From the NCBI RefSeq assembly GCF_003751225.1, contig NZ_RJKE01000001.1, positions 9,734,001-9,798,000 on the forward strand: a stretch of DNA of 64,000 nt. Direction: 5' to 3'. The translations under genes were made by a program, and so were the position numbers. Of the stretch, positions 7,296 through 15,671 are shown in pieces. How positions within the stretch are numbered: the stretch's first letter is position 1; every line of letters begins with the position of its first letter. The stretch comes from Actinocorallia herbida (GTDB lineage: Bacteria > Actinomycetota > Actinomycetes > Streptosporangiales > Streptosporangiaceae). The notes beneath the pieces are model-generated. The model did no database searches. It had not been told where the DNA came from and saw only the letters and a program-made list of their open reading frames with translations.

Positions 7296-9311
7296 ATGGG
7301 CGGGCAGACGGGGGAGGCTTCGCGCGGCGGCGTGTGGGTGGTGATCGGCGCGCTGATGCTCGGCATGCTGCTCGGCGCGCTCGACCAGACCATCGTCTCC
7401 ACCGCGCTGCCGACGATCGTCAGCGAGTTCGGCGGGCTGAACCACCTGGCCTGGGTCGTCACCGCCTACCTGCTGGCCAGCACCGCCTCGACGCCGCTGT
7501 GGGGCAAGCTCGGCGACCAGTACGGGCGCAAGCGGCTGTACATCTCCGCGATCATCATCTTCCTCGTCGGGTCGGTGCTGTGCGGCGCGGCCTGGAACAT
7601 GCTGTCGCTCATCGTGTTCCGCGCCTTCCAGGGGCTCGGCGGCGGCGGCCTGATCGTGCTCGGCATGGCGATCGTCGGCGATGTCGTGCCGCCCCGCGAG
7701 CGCGGCAGGTACCAGGGCTTCTTCGGCGGCGTGTTCGGCGTGGCGAGCGTCGCGGGGCCGCTGCTCGGCGGCTTCTTCGTGGACAACCTGACGTGGCGGT
7801 GGGTGTTCTACGTCAACGTGCCGATCGGGGTCGTCGCCCTCGTGCTGGTGTCGGTGGTGCTGCACGGCAAGAAGAACGGGACCCGGCACCGGATCGACTA
7901 CGCGGGCACCGCGGCGATCGCCGGCGCCGCGGTCTGCCTGGTGCTCGGCACGACGTGGGGCGGCACCGAGTACCCGTGGAACTCCCCGGTCATCATCGGG
8001 CTGTTCGCGGCGGCGGTCGTCCTGATCGTCGTCTGGTGGTCCGTGGAGAGGCGGGCCGCCGAGCCCGTGCTCCCGCTGCACCTCTTCCGCAACCCGGTCT
8101 TCTCCGTCGGGGGGTTCCTCGCGTTCGTCATCGGGTTCGCGCTGTTCGGCTCGGTCACCTACTTCGCGGTCTACCTCCAGGTCGTCAAGGGGGAGTCGCC
8201 GACGATGTCGGGGCTCAGCCTGCTGCCGCAGATGGCCGGCGTGCTGGTCGCGTCGATCACGTCGGGGCTGCTGATCACCCGCACGGGCCACTACCGGCCC
8301 TTCCCGATCATCGGGACGGGGCTGATGACCGTCGCGCTGGCGCTGTGCTCGCGGCTGTCGCCCGAGACGTCGGTGCTGGAGCAGAGCCTGTACTTCGCGA
8401 CCCTCGGCGTCGGCCTCGGCTGCGTGATGCAGGTGCTCATCATCGCGGTGCAGAACTCGAGCCCGTACGAGGACCTGGGGGCGGCGACGTCCGGGAACAC
8501 GTTCCTGCGCTCGATCGGCGGCTCGTTCGGCGTCGCGGTGTTCGGGACGATCTTCAGCAACCAGCTCGCGACCAACGTGGCCCAGGCGCTGCGCGGGATC
8601 ACTCTCCCGCCCGGCGTCGATCCGGCGCAGGTCCAGGAGAACTCGGCGGTCCTGCGGCGGCTTCCGGCCCCGCAGGCCGAGGCGATCCTCGGCGCGTACT
8701 CGGACTCCATCCAGACGGTCTTCCTGTGCGCGGTGCCCGTCGCCGCGACCGCGTTCATCGCGAGCTGGTTCCTGCGCGAGGTGCCCCTGAAGACCGCCAC
8801 CCGCGAGGCGGGCATGGGCGAGAGCATGGGCGCGCCCTCGGCCCGGTCGTCGCGCGCGGAACTCGAACTGTGCCTCGCCCGGTTGCTGCGCCGCGACCCC
8901 GAGGCCCGCGTCCTGTACGCCCAGCTCGCGGCGCGCAGCGGCCTCGACCTTCCGGCGGGCAGCATCTGGGCGCTCTGCCGGATCGCCCAGGCGGGCAGCA
9001 TCACCGGCCGCGAGCTGGCCGGGAACGCCGACACCACGCGCTCCCACGGGCGGCACTACGTCGACGAGCTGGTCGCCGAGGGGCTGGTGGACCGCGAGGG
9101 CGAGGTCCTGGCGATCACGAACACCGGCCGCGCGTACGCCGAGCGGGTCTGGGAGACCCGCCGCCGCGGCCTCGACGACCTTCTGGAAGGGTGGGATCCC
9201 GACCGGCATCCCGAGCTCACCGAACTGCTGGACCGGATGAGCAAGGAGTCCCTGGGCACCTCGGGAGACCTCGCGGAGTTGTCCCGGGAGCGCTCCGGGC
9301 TGCCCCGGTAG
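7296..9311 (+). CDS. 14-helix MFS multidrug exporter fused to a C-terminal MarR-like winged helix
   Basis: A 671-residue fusion. Residues 1-500 are a DHA2/EmrB-QacA exporter: LGALDQTIVSTALPTIV in helix 1, LGDQYGRKRLYI in loop 2-3, GPLLGGFFVDNLTWRWVFYV in the antiporter motif region, and about 14 hydrophobic spans. After a linker, residues about 518-650 resemble MarR winged-helix proteins: PAGSIWALCRIAQAGSIT, then ELAGNADTTRSHGRHYVDELVAEGLV, then a wing EGEVLAITNTGRAYAERV. The exporter probably extrudes a drug by proton antiport; the soluble domain would lie in the cytoplasm and could bind DNA or ligand at the membrane. GGGAGGAAGC precedes ATG 7296. A terminator follows. No separate regulator gene is adjacent. 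Confidence 0.88.
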   Translation: MGGQTGEASRGGVWVVIGALMLGMLLGALDQTIVSTALPTIVSEFGGLNHLAWVVTAYLLASTASTPLWGKLGDQYGRKRLYISAIIIFLVGSVLCGAAWNMLSLIVFRAFQGLGGGGLIVLGMAIVGDVVPPRERGRYQGFFGGVFGVASVAGPLLGGFFVDNLTWRWVFYVNVPIGVVALVLVSVVLHGKKNGTRHRIDYAGTAAIAGAAVCLVLGTTWGGTEYPWNSPVIIGLFAAAVVLIVVWWSVERRAAEPVLPLHLFRNPVFSVGGFLAFVIGFALFGSVTYFAVYLQVVKGESPTMSGLSLLPQMAGVLVASITSGLLITRTGHYRPFPIIGTGLMTVALALCSRLSPETSVLEQSLYFATLGVGLGCVMQVLIIAVQNSSPYEDLGAATSGNTFLRSIGGSFGVAVFGTIFSNQLATNVAQALRGITLPPGVDPAQVQENSAVLRRLPAPQAEAILGAYSDSIQTVFLCAVPVAATAFIASWFLREVPLKTATREAGMGESMGAPSARSSRAELELCLARLLRRDPEARVLYAQLAARSGLDLPAGSIWALCRIAQAGSITGRELAGNADTTRSHGRHYVDELVAEGLVDREGEVLAITNTGRAYAERVWETRRRGLDDLLEGWDPDRHPELTELLDRMSKESLGTSGDLAELSRERSGLPR

Positions 9312-9328
9312 GGCCGCGGGACCTACGG

Positions 9329-9358
9329 AAGGCCCTTCGCCCCAGGTCAGGGCCTTTT
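9329..9358 (+). terminator. Rho-independent terminator of the MFS-MarR gene
   Basis: AAGGCCC and GGGCCTTTT form a 7-bp stem around a 14-base loop and end in four T residues, 18 bases after the MFS stop codon. Confidence 0.7.
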
Positions 9359-9449
9359 CTGGCGCCTGTCCAGGGGTTTTCGGGGGTTTTCCGGCCCGTG
9401 TCCGGGGTCACCTTCGACTTGCGGGGTACCGGCGGGTAAGCTATCTCTG

Positions 9450-9466
9450 ACCGAACCCCATTCGGT
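9450..9466. promoter_or_regulatory. Inverted repeat ACCGAA-N5-TTCGGT upstream of the thiolase
   Basis: A perfect 6-bp dyad with a 5-base spacer lies 41 bases before the thiolase start, within the region expected for the promoter. Its size suits a TetR-type or similar dimeric repressor. Which protein would bind is unknown. Confidence 0.4.
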
Positions 9467-9507
9467 TCAATGGGACGGAACCCACCCCTTAGAGCTTTGG
9501 AGGCGCA

Positions 9508-10656
9508 GTGGCCGAGGCGTACATCGTCGGAGCGGTCCGTACCCCCGTCGGGACCAAGAAGGGCGCGCTGGCCGGAGTCCACTCCGCCGACCTCGGCGCC
9601 CACGTGCTCAAGTCCCTCGTCGAGCGCACGGGCATCGACCCGTCCGCGGTCGAGGACGTCATCATGGGCTGTGTCATGCAGGTCGGCATGCAGACCCTCG
9701 ACATCGCGCGCACCGCGTGGCTGTCCGCAGGCCTGCCCGAGAGCGTGCCCGGCGTCACCATCGACCGCCAGTGCGGCTCGTCGCAGCAGTCGATCCACTT
9801 CGCCGCGCAGGGTGTCCTGTCCGGCACCCAGGACCTGGTCATCGCGGCCGGCGTCGAGAACATGGCGGCCGTGCCCATGGGCGCGTCCGTGCCGTTCACC
9901 GCCGACGGCGCCGTCGCGGGCTTCCCGTACGGCGAGGGCTGGGGCGAGCGCTACGGCAAGCAGGAGATCTCCCAGTTCCGCGGTGCCGAGCTGATGGCCG
10001 AGAAGTGGGGCCTGTCCCGTGAGGACCTCGAGGCGTTCGCCCTCGAGTCCAACATCCGCGCGGGCAAGGCCATCGAGGCCGGCTACTTCGACCGCGAGAT
10101 CGCCCCGATCGCGGGCGTCGAGCGCGACCAGTGCGCCCGCCCCGACACCACCCTCGAGAAGATGGCGGGCCTGAAGCCGCTGCGCGAGGGCGGCGTCATC
10201 ACCGCGGCCGTCTCCTCCCAGATCGCGGTCGGCGCGTCCGCGCTGCTCATCGCCTCCGAAGAGGCCGTGCGCACCCACGGACTGACCCCGCGGGCCCGCA
10301 TCCACACCCTCGCCCTCGCGGGCTCGGACCCGGTCTACATGCTGACCGGCCCGATCCCGGCGACCGAGAAGGCCCTCAAGAAGTCGGGCCTGAAGATGGA
10401 CGACATCGACGTCACCGAGATCAACGAGGCGTTCGCCCCGGTCGTCCTCGGCTGGCAGAAGGAGCTCGGCGCCGACCTGGCCAAGGTGAACCCGAACGGC
10501 GGCGCGATCGCCCTCGGCCACCCGCTGGGCGCCACCGGCGGCATCCTCATGGCCAAGCTGCTGCACGAGCTGGAGCGCACCGGCGGCCGCTACGGCCTCC
10601 AGACGATGTGCGAGGGCGGCGGCCAGGCCAACGCCACCATCATCGAGCGCCTCTAG
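9508..10656 (+). CDS. Acetyl-CoA acyltransferase (thiolase II family)
   Basis: A 382-residue cytosolic thiolase that cleaves 3-ketoacyl-CoA with CoA, or joins two acyl-CoA units. The N-terminal half carries the acyl-accepting Cys 89 in DRQCGSSQQS. The C-terminal half has EINEAFAP, GHPLGATGG with the catalytic His near 338, and the second Cys near 368 in CEGGGQANA. The sequence around GCVMQVGMQTLDIARTAWL resembles the actinobacterial FadA group used in fatty acid or steroid side-chain degradation. GTG 9508 has GGAGGCGCA before it. It stands alone between two terminators, so its substrate cannot be read from neighbours. Confidence 0.92.
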   Translation: MAEAYIVGAVRTPVGTKKGALAGVHSADLGAHVLKSLVERTGIDPSAVEDVIMGCVMQVGMQTLDIARTAWLSAGLPESVPGVTIDRQCGSSQQSIHFAAQGVLSGTQDLVIAAGVENMAAVPMGASVPFTADGAVAGFPYGEGWGERYGKQEISQFRGAELMAEKWGLSREDLEAFALESNIRAGKAIEAGYFDREIAPIAGVERDQCARPDTTLEKMAGLKPLREGGVITAAVSSQIAVGASALLIASEEAVRTHGLTPRARIHTLALAGSDPVYMLTGPIPATEKALKKSGLKMDDIDVTEINEAFAPVVLGWQKELGADLAKVNPNGGAIALGHPLGATGGILMAKLLHELERTGGRYGLQTMCEGGGQANATIIERL

Positions 10657-10706
10657 TACGACGACGTTCCCGGCGCGCGAGCACCGGTATCGTGAGCGCA
10701 CACGGC

Positions 10707-10731
10707 GGCCGGGACGGATTCCGTCCCGGCC
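10707..10731 (+). terminator. Hairpin terminator after the thiolase
   Basis: GGCCGGGACGG and CCGTCCCGGCC pair perfectly over 11 bp around a 3-base loop, 50 bases after the thiolase stop. No T run follows, as is common for actinobacterial terminators. Confidence 0.6.
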
Positions 10732-10817
10732 TCCGGGCTTTCACCCCCGCGGTCTTTGTCCGCAGGGCACCATCGCTTCACCAGGGCGAGACGGATTCGC
10801 CGCTAAGGTCGTGACCC

Positions 10818-10985
10818 ATGTCGGACGAGACCACCCCAGCGACCACCCCGGACCCCGGCGCCGCCGCGCCGACCCCCCGCCGCCTGGCGGGCAAGACGCG
10901 CAAGCGGAAGTCGGTGCCCCCGATCCTGCCCGGCGTGGAAGAGGCTGAGGACACCGTTCGGGACGGAGTTGGCGAAACCGCTTGA
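10818..10985 (+). CDS. Possible small basic/proline-rich protein, 55 residues
   Basis: ATG 10818 opens a 55-codon frame with a Thr/Pro/Ala-rich start, a basic centre (AGKTRKRKSVPPILPG) and an acidic end (VEEAEDTVRDGVGE). A weak AAGG lies 9-10 bases upstream. No known family was recognised. It ends 30 bases before the IclR regulator on the same strand and might be cotranscribed with it. The case rests only on composition and position, so it could be non-coding leader DNA. Confidence 0.35.
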   Translation: MSDETTPATTPDPGAAAPTPRRLAGKTRKRKSVPPILPGVEEAEDTVRDGVGETA

Positions 10986-11015
10986 CCGTCCTGCTCGGCA
11001 CGGTGTTCGCTTTGC

Positions 11016-11771
11016 GTGATGAACGAGACACGCAGACCCACGTTGATCGCGTCGGTTCAGCGCGCGCTCCATCTTCTGGAGTGCATCTCCGAGCATCCCT
11101 CCGGGGCGCCGGCCAAGCAGCTCGCCCGCGAGACCACGCTGCCGCTCGCGACGGCCTACCACCTGCTGCGCACGCTCGCCCATGAGGGCTACATCGTCAA
11201 GCTGCCCGACGGGGCCTGGGTCATGGGGGAGCGGGTCGGCGAACTGCACGGCAAAGGCCACGGCCAGGTCGTGCTGAGCCGGGTCCGCCCGATCCTCGAC
11301 GCGCTGCGCAAGACCCTCGGGGCGGCCGCCTACCTCGCCGTGCACGAGGAGGACCGCATCCGGCTCATCGACATCGCCGACTCGCCGCGCACCCCGCGCG
11401 TCGACGAGTGGGTCCGCTTCGACGAGTCGGCGCACGCCACCGCGATCGGCAAGTGCCTGCTCGGCCAGCTCGACGACGAGCACCGCCGCGACTACCTCGC
11501 GCGCCACCCGCTGGTGTCGCTGACCCGCAACACCATCACCGAGCGCGCCAGGCTGGAGCACGCCCTCACCCTGGACGGCCTGTCGGTCGACCGCGAGGAG
11601 TACGCGCTCGGCACGGGCTGCGCCGCGGTGCCCGTCACCGACGCCCAGGGCGTCGTGGTCGGCGCGCTGGGCGTGTCGTGCCGGCCCCAGCGGCTCGGCC
11701 GGGTCGCCGCCGACGCGGCGGTCCTGCGCAGCGCGGCCGCGCAAGTCGGGCGCGCGCTCACGCTCGCCTGA
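11016..11771 (+). CDS. IclR-family transcriptional regulator
   Basis: A 251-residue regulator. Residues 8-70 form the winged helix of IclR proteins (SVQRALHLLECISEHPSGAP, then ETTLPLATAYHLLRTLAHEG). Residues 85-250 form the GAF-like effector domain, with the family segment LDGLSVDREEYALGTGCAAV and a closing VGALGVSC. IclR proteins usually control degradation operons and bind small aromatic or organic acids, but the ligand cannot be inferred here. GTG 11016 and ATG 11019 are both possible starts; neither has a clear ribosome binding site. The closest possible target is the thiolase 360 bases upstream, which is a guess. Confidence 0.9.
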   Translation: MMNETRRPTLIASVQRALHLLECISEHPSGAPAKQLARETTLPLATAYHLLRTLAHEGYIVKLPDGAWVMGERVGELHGKGHGQVVLSRVRPILDALRKTLGAAAYLAVHEEDRIRLIDIADSPRTPRVDEWVRFDESAHATAIGKCLLGQLDDEHRRDYLARHPLVSLTRNTITERARLEHALTLDGLSVDREEYALGTGCAAVPVTDAQGVVVGALGVSCRPQRLGRVAADAAVLRSAAAQVGRALTLA

Positions 11772-11807
11772 AACCCCGGAGGAGGGGCGAGGACCGGGCC
11801 CTGACTG

Positions 11808-11813
11808 TAGGCT
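11808..11813 (+). promoter_or_regulatory. Probable -10 element (TAGGCT), leaderless
   Basis: TAGGCT is followed by seven bases and then GTG 11821. The GGAGGAGGGG further up lies 35 bases before the start, too far to serve as a ribosome binding site, so transcription probably begins at the GTG. Confidence 0.55.
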
Positions 11814-11820
11814 CCATGAC

Positions 11821-12552
11821 GTGTCCGAGAACATCCAGCCGGTCCAGCCCGCCGCGGGCGAAGGCGCCCTCGAGAACCACCTGGGCGGGGACGAGGCGCG
11901 CAACTACCGCAAGTACGAATACGACATGGTCGCGCCGCACGTCGGACGGTCGCTGCTGGAGATCGGGTCGGGACTCGGCCACTTCTCCGAGCAGTTCGCC
12001 GGACGGCTCGACTACCTCGCCGTGAGCGACAACGACCCGTACTGCGTCGAGCAGCTGACCAAGCGGTACGCCGACGACGGCGCCGTGGAGGTGCTCTCGC
12101 TGGCGCTCCCGGCCAAGGTCGAGATCCGCCAGAAGGTCGACACCGTCGTGATGATGAACGTCCTCGAGCACATCGCCGAGGACGTCCAGGCGCTCAAGGA
12201 CCTCGCCGCGGTCGTCGAGCCCGGTGGCCGCATCGTCATCTGGGTGCCCGGCTACATGCAGCTGTACGGGGACTTCGACCGCAAGGTCGGCCACGTCACC
12301 CGGTACACCCCCAAGACGCTCGGCGCGACCATCGCCGGGGCCGGTCTGGAGGCCGAGGTGCTGAAGCCGATCAACTTCCTCGGCGGCATCGCCTGGTGGG
12401 CCGCGGTCCGCCGCGGCGGCGTCGGCTACCCCGACCCGCGCCTGGTCAAGATCTACGACCGGACGGTGATCCCCACCACCCGGTTCATCGAACGGCTGGT
12501 CCGGCCCCCGTTCGGGCAGACCGTCTTCGCGGTCGCCCGCGTCCCGGGATGA
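11821..12552 (+). CDS. Class I SAM-dependent methyltransferase, Methyltransf_23-like
   Basis: A 243-residue methyltransferase. Motif I is LLEIGSGLGHFSEQFAGRL (about residues 43-61), followed by VSDNDPYCVEQL for the SAM ribose acid, MMNVLEHIAEDVQAL and EPGGRIVIWVPG. The later segment YGDFDRKVGHVTRYTPKTL is typical of methyltransferases often found with glycan or lipid-sugar genes in actinomycetes. The C-terminal third (GGIAWWAAVRRGG) is hydrophobic enough to touch the membrane. The substrate is unknown. It starts at a GTG with a leaderless promoter and has no clear operon partner. Confidence 0.82.
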   Translation: MSENIQPVQPAAGEGALENHLGGDEARNYRKYEYDMVAPHVGRSLLEIGSGLGHFSEQFAGRLDYLAVSDNDPYCVEQLTKRYADDGAVEVLSLALPAKVEIRQKVDTVVMMNVLEHIAEDVQALKDLAAVVEPGGRIVIWVPGYMQLYGDFDRKVGHVTRYTPKTLGATIAGAGLEAEVLKPINFLGGIAWWAAVRRGGVGYPDPRLVKIYDRTVIPTTRFIERLVRPPFGQTVFAVARVPG

Positions 12553-12650
12553 CCAGTCGGCACCGGAAACTGTAGGTGATCGGCCGGTGCCGCAGCGCTC
12601 CGGCGGGATACGATGCGCGGAAAACCCCGGACGGAGTCTGAGGTGAGCCG

Positions 12651-14867
12651 GTGCACGAACCATCGCCTGTCGCTGCCGGGAATCTTCCCGCCCCGGCCTC
12701 CCGGCTGATCGGGCGCCGCCGCGAGGTGGCCGACGTCCGCAGGCTGCTCGCCGGGAGCAGACTGCTGACCCTGACCGGGGTCGGCGGCGTAGGCAAGACC
12801 CGGGTGGCGCTCGCGGCGGCCGCCGACCTGGCGGACGCCGCCCCGGACGGGGTCTGGTTCGTCGAACTGTCGGCCCTGCGCGACGAGGGACTGCTCGCCT
12901 ACGCGGTCCGCGCCGGGCTCGGCCTGCGCGACCGTGACCTGCGCGCACCCGTGGCCGTGCTGCGCGACCATCTGTCCGGGCGGCGGGCGCTGCTCGTCCT
13001 CGACACCTGCGAGCACCTGGTCGGCGCGTGCGGCGAACTGGTCTCCGGCCTCCTCGCCGCCGCGCCCGGCCTGCGCGTCCTGGCCACCAGCAGGCAGCCG
13101 CTGCGGGTGCCGGGCGAACGCACCCTGGCGCTCGCGCCGCTGCCGCCGGGCGACCACGCCGTCACCCTCTTCCACACCCTCGCCGCCGAGGCGGACCCCG
13201 GCTTCGACCGGGACCGCGATCTCGCCGTCGCGCTGTGCGAGCGGCTCGACGGGCTGCCCCTGGCCATCGAACTCGCCGCGGTCCGGTTGCGCACCCTCAC
13301 CGTCCGGCAGCTCGTGGCCCGCCTGGACGACAGGTTCCGCCTGCTGGAGGAGCCGGGCCGCGAAGGCAGGCACGGCAATCTGCGGACCGCCGTCGGCTGG
13401 AGCCACGAGCTGTGCGAGCCGCGCGAGCGGCTGCTGTGGGCGCGGTTGTCGGTGTTCAACGGCGACTTCGACCTCGAGGGCGCCGAACACGTCTGCGCCG
13501 ACGGCACCCTGCCCGCCGAGGCGGTGCTCGACGTGCTCGCCGGGCTGGTCGACAAGTCGATCGTCGTCCGGGAGCCGGGCGGGGAGCGGTTCCGGATGCT
13601 CGACACCGTTCGCGAGTACGGCGCGACCTGGCTCGCGGGGCTCGGCGAGGAGCCGGCGCTGCGGCGCAGGCACCGCGACCACTTCCTGGAGATGGCCCGG
13701 CGGTTCGACGAGGGCTGGGCCGGCGCCGAGCAGTACGCCTGGTTCGACCGGATGAACGCCGAGTTCTCCAACCTGCGCGCGGCCCTCGATTTCAGCCTCG
13801 CGGACCCCGAAGAGGAGGAGGCCGGGTACGAGCTCGCCCGGCGGCTGCGGTACCTGTGGGTCGCCTGCGGGTACGTCCGGGAGGGCGCCTACTACCTCGA
13901 CAAGGTGCTGGAGAGGCGCCCGTCGTGCACGGACGTCAGGACGGTCCGGCACTGGCTGTCGGCCTTCCTCGGCGTGCTGCCGCCGGAATCCGTCTTCGGC
14001 CTGTGGGCGGAGGCCTCGGAGCGGGCCGCCCCGGAGGAGCGCGGGTGGTTCGCCTACAACTGCGGGAACGCGCTGTTCACGGTCGGCGACCTGGAGGCGG
14101 CCCTGGGCTGGTACGCCCGCGGCTGCGCGCTGTTCGCCGAGGCCGGTGGCGCCATGCCCGGCCTCGCCCTCAGCATGGTCGGGCACGCCGCCTGCCTGCT
14201 GCGCACGGGCCACCCGGAGAAGGCGATCGTGCTCCTGGAGGAGCAGCGCGCCCTGTGCGCGCGCAGCGGCGACGTCTACGCCCGCTCGTTCGGCGACTGG
14301 ATGCAGGCGATGGCCGAACTCGCGGTGGGCCGGGCCGATCTCGCCGGGGCCCGGTTGCGCGCCGCGGTCGTCGTCAAGCGGAGGTTGTCCGACCACCTGG
14401 GCGTGGCCATGGCCGTCGACGCGTTCGCCGCGATCGCGCTCGCCCAGGACGACCCGGAGAGGGCGGCCGCGCTGCTCGGCGGGGTCCAGCGCATGCGCGA
14501 CGACTACGGGATGGGCCCCGGCCTCACCGAGTACGTCGAGGACAGGGCGGTGTGCGAGGCGAAGACCCGTGAGCTCCTCGGTCCGCGCGCCTTCCACACG
14601 GCCTTCACCGCGGGCACCCGCCGGTCCCTGGACGAGACCGTCGCCTACGCCCTGGGCGACGGTGAGGCGGCTTCGCGGCCCGCGCTGACGCCCCGGCAGC
14701 GGGAGATCGCGCTGCTCGTCGCGGCGGGCCTGTCGAACCGGCAGATCGGCGAGCGGCTGACGATCGCCAAGAAGACCGTCGACTCCCATGTGGAGCAGAT
14801 CCTGAGCAAGCTCGGGTTCGGCTCCCGCGCCCAGGTCGCCGCCTGGATCGGACGCGGCGGGCGATAA
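12651..14867 (+). CDS. LuxR-type regulator with N-terminal STAND/AAA ATPase
   Basis: A 738-residue large regulator. Residues 20-330 form an NB-ARC-like ATPase: Walker A GVGGVGKTRVALAAA near 42, Walker B ALLVLDTCEHL, and CERLDGLPLAIELAAVRLR, typical of actinobacterial STAND regulators. The middle, about 360-640, is helical and TPR-like and probably senses a ligand or protein. The C-terminus, about 678-735, is a LuxR helix-turn-helix (LTPRQREIALLVAAGLSNRQ, then TVDSHVEQILSKLGF). GTG 12651 follows GAGGTGAG, and TACGAT at 12609 is a possible -10. It stands alone; the target and signal are unknown. Confidence 0.9.
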   Translation: MHEPSPVAAGNLPAPASRLIGRRREVADVRRLLAGSRLLTLTGVGGVGKTRVALAAAADLADAAPDGVWFVELSALRDEGLLAYAVRAGLGLRDRDLRAPVAVLRDHLSGRRALLVLDTCEHLVGACGELVSGLLAAAPGLRVLATSRQPLRVPGERTLALAPLPPGDHAVTLFHTLAAEADPGFDRDRDLAVALCERLDGLPLAIELAAVRLRTLTVRQLVARLDDRFRLLEEPGREGRHGNLRTAVGWSHELCEPRERLLWARLSVFNGDFDLEGAEHVCADGTLPAEAVLDVLAGLVDKSIVVREPGGERFRMLDTVREYGATWLAGLGEEPALRRRHRDHFLEMARRFDEGWAGAEQYAWFDRMNAEFSNLRAALDFSLADPEEEEAGYELARRLRYLWVACGYVREGAYYLDKVLERRPSCTDVRTVRHWLSAFLGVLPPESVFGLWAEASERAAPEERGWFAYNCGNALFTVGDLEAALGWYARGCALFAEAGGAMPGLALSMVGHAACLLRTGHPEKAIVLLEEQRALCARSGDVYARSFGDWMQAMAELAVGRADLAGARLRAAVVVKRRLSDHLGVAMAVDAFAAIALAQDDPERAAALLGGVQRMRDDYGMGPGLTEYVEDRAVCEAKTRELLGPRAFHTAFTAGTRRSLDETVAYALGDGEAASRPALTPRQREIALLVAAGLSNRQIGERLTIAKKTVDSHVEQILSKLGFGSRAQVAAWIGRGGR

Positions 14868-15128
14868 GCCTGTTTCGTTGCTGAGACCGCGCGCCATATC
14901 GGGAGTTCTACCGATGCGCGGACGGGTCTCGGTAGCCCAGACTGGATCTCGGCCGCGGAAGGCGGGTCCGCCCCTCCTCAGGACGGGTTCCCCGGACCCC
15001 GTCCCTGCGCGGCCGGCCACAAGTTCCCGTGTGGTCCGACGGCCCGGCGGCCGAGAGACGGGAGGGGGTTTCCCGGCCGCCGGGTCCATACTGGGCTGGT
15101 AGCGCTCCAGCCCCCGGGAGATCAGAAC

Positions 15129-15665
15129 GTGCACCAGCCGCCCCCCGGCGTTCGCGTCCGGCACCGCCGCCCGAGCCCGCGGACGGCTTTCGTGGCGGGG
15201 GTCGCCGTCGGCGCCTGCGCCGTCCTCGCCGGGGTCGGGCTGTTCGCGGTGCTGAGCGATGACGACGAGCGCCGGGAAAGCCGGTCGCCCACCCAGAACC
15301 TCGTCGCCTCCCCGAAGGCGGCCGGCGCCTTCCCCCGGGCCTACTCCGGCACCTGGCGGGGCGCCCTGGCCACCGACGAAAAGGGCTGGGAGGTGCAGCT
15401 CGCGCTCCCCGGAGGGGCGGACACCGGGTCGGTGCAGTACTACCAGAACGGCGAGATCCAGTGCACCGGCACCGTCCGGTACGTCAAGGCGGGCAAGCAC
15501 GAACTCCGCCTCGACGAGCAGACCCCCAACTGCACCCCTAACAAATCCGGCATAGTCCGCCTCACCGCGATCGCCAAGGGCCTCCGCCACCAGTGGTACG
15601 CCGACCAGGACGACCTCGCCGAGAACGCACCCTCCTACGACGGCACCCTCAAAAAGGTGGGCTGA
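15129..15665 (+). CDS. Membrane-anchored hypothetical protein with extracellular beta domain
   Basis: A 178-residue protein not recognised as a named family. Residues 1-20 are Arg/Pro-rich and cytoplasmic, 21-44 are one hydrophobic helix (AFVAGVAVGACAVLAGVGLF), and the rest is predicted outside the cell. The outer part (YSGTWRGAL, QYYQNGEIQCTGTVRYV, HELRLDEQTPNCTPN) has alternating polar and hydrophobic residues and two Cys that could form a disulfide, like a small lipocalin or beta-barrel fold. GTG 15129 has CGGGAGATCA before it. Its stop lies six bases from the convergent phhA stop. Confidence 0.7.
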   Translation: MHQPPPGVRVRHRRPSPRTAFVAGVAVGACAVLAGVGLFAVLSDDDERRESRSPTQNLVASPKAAGAFPRAYSGTWRGALATDEKGWEVQLALPGGADTGSVQYYQNGEIQCTGTVRYVKAGKHELRLDEQTPNCTPNKSGIVRLTAIAKGLRHQWYADQDDLAENAPSYDGTLKKVG

Positions 15666-15671
15666 GCGCCC

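Noticed and set aside
12453-15590. A 1045-codon open frame on the minus strand across the LuxR-type regulator
   Set aside because: It is the antisense shadow of a GC-rich gene. The plus strand has clear ATPase and LuxR motifs, while the minus product is Arg/Gly/Pro-rich without domains.
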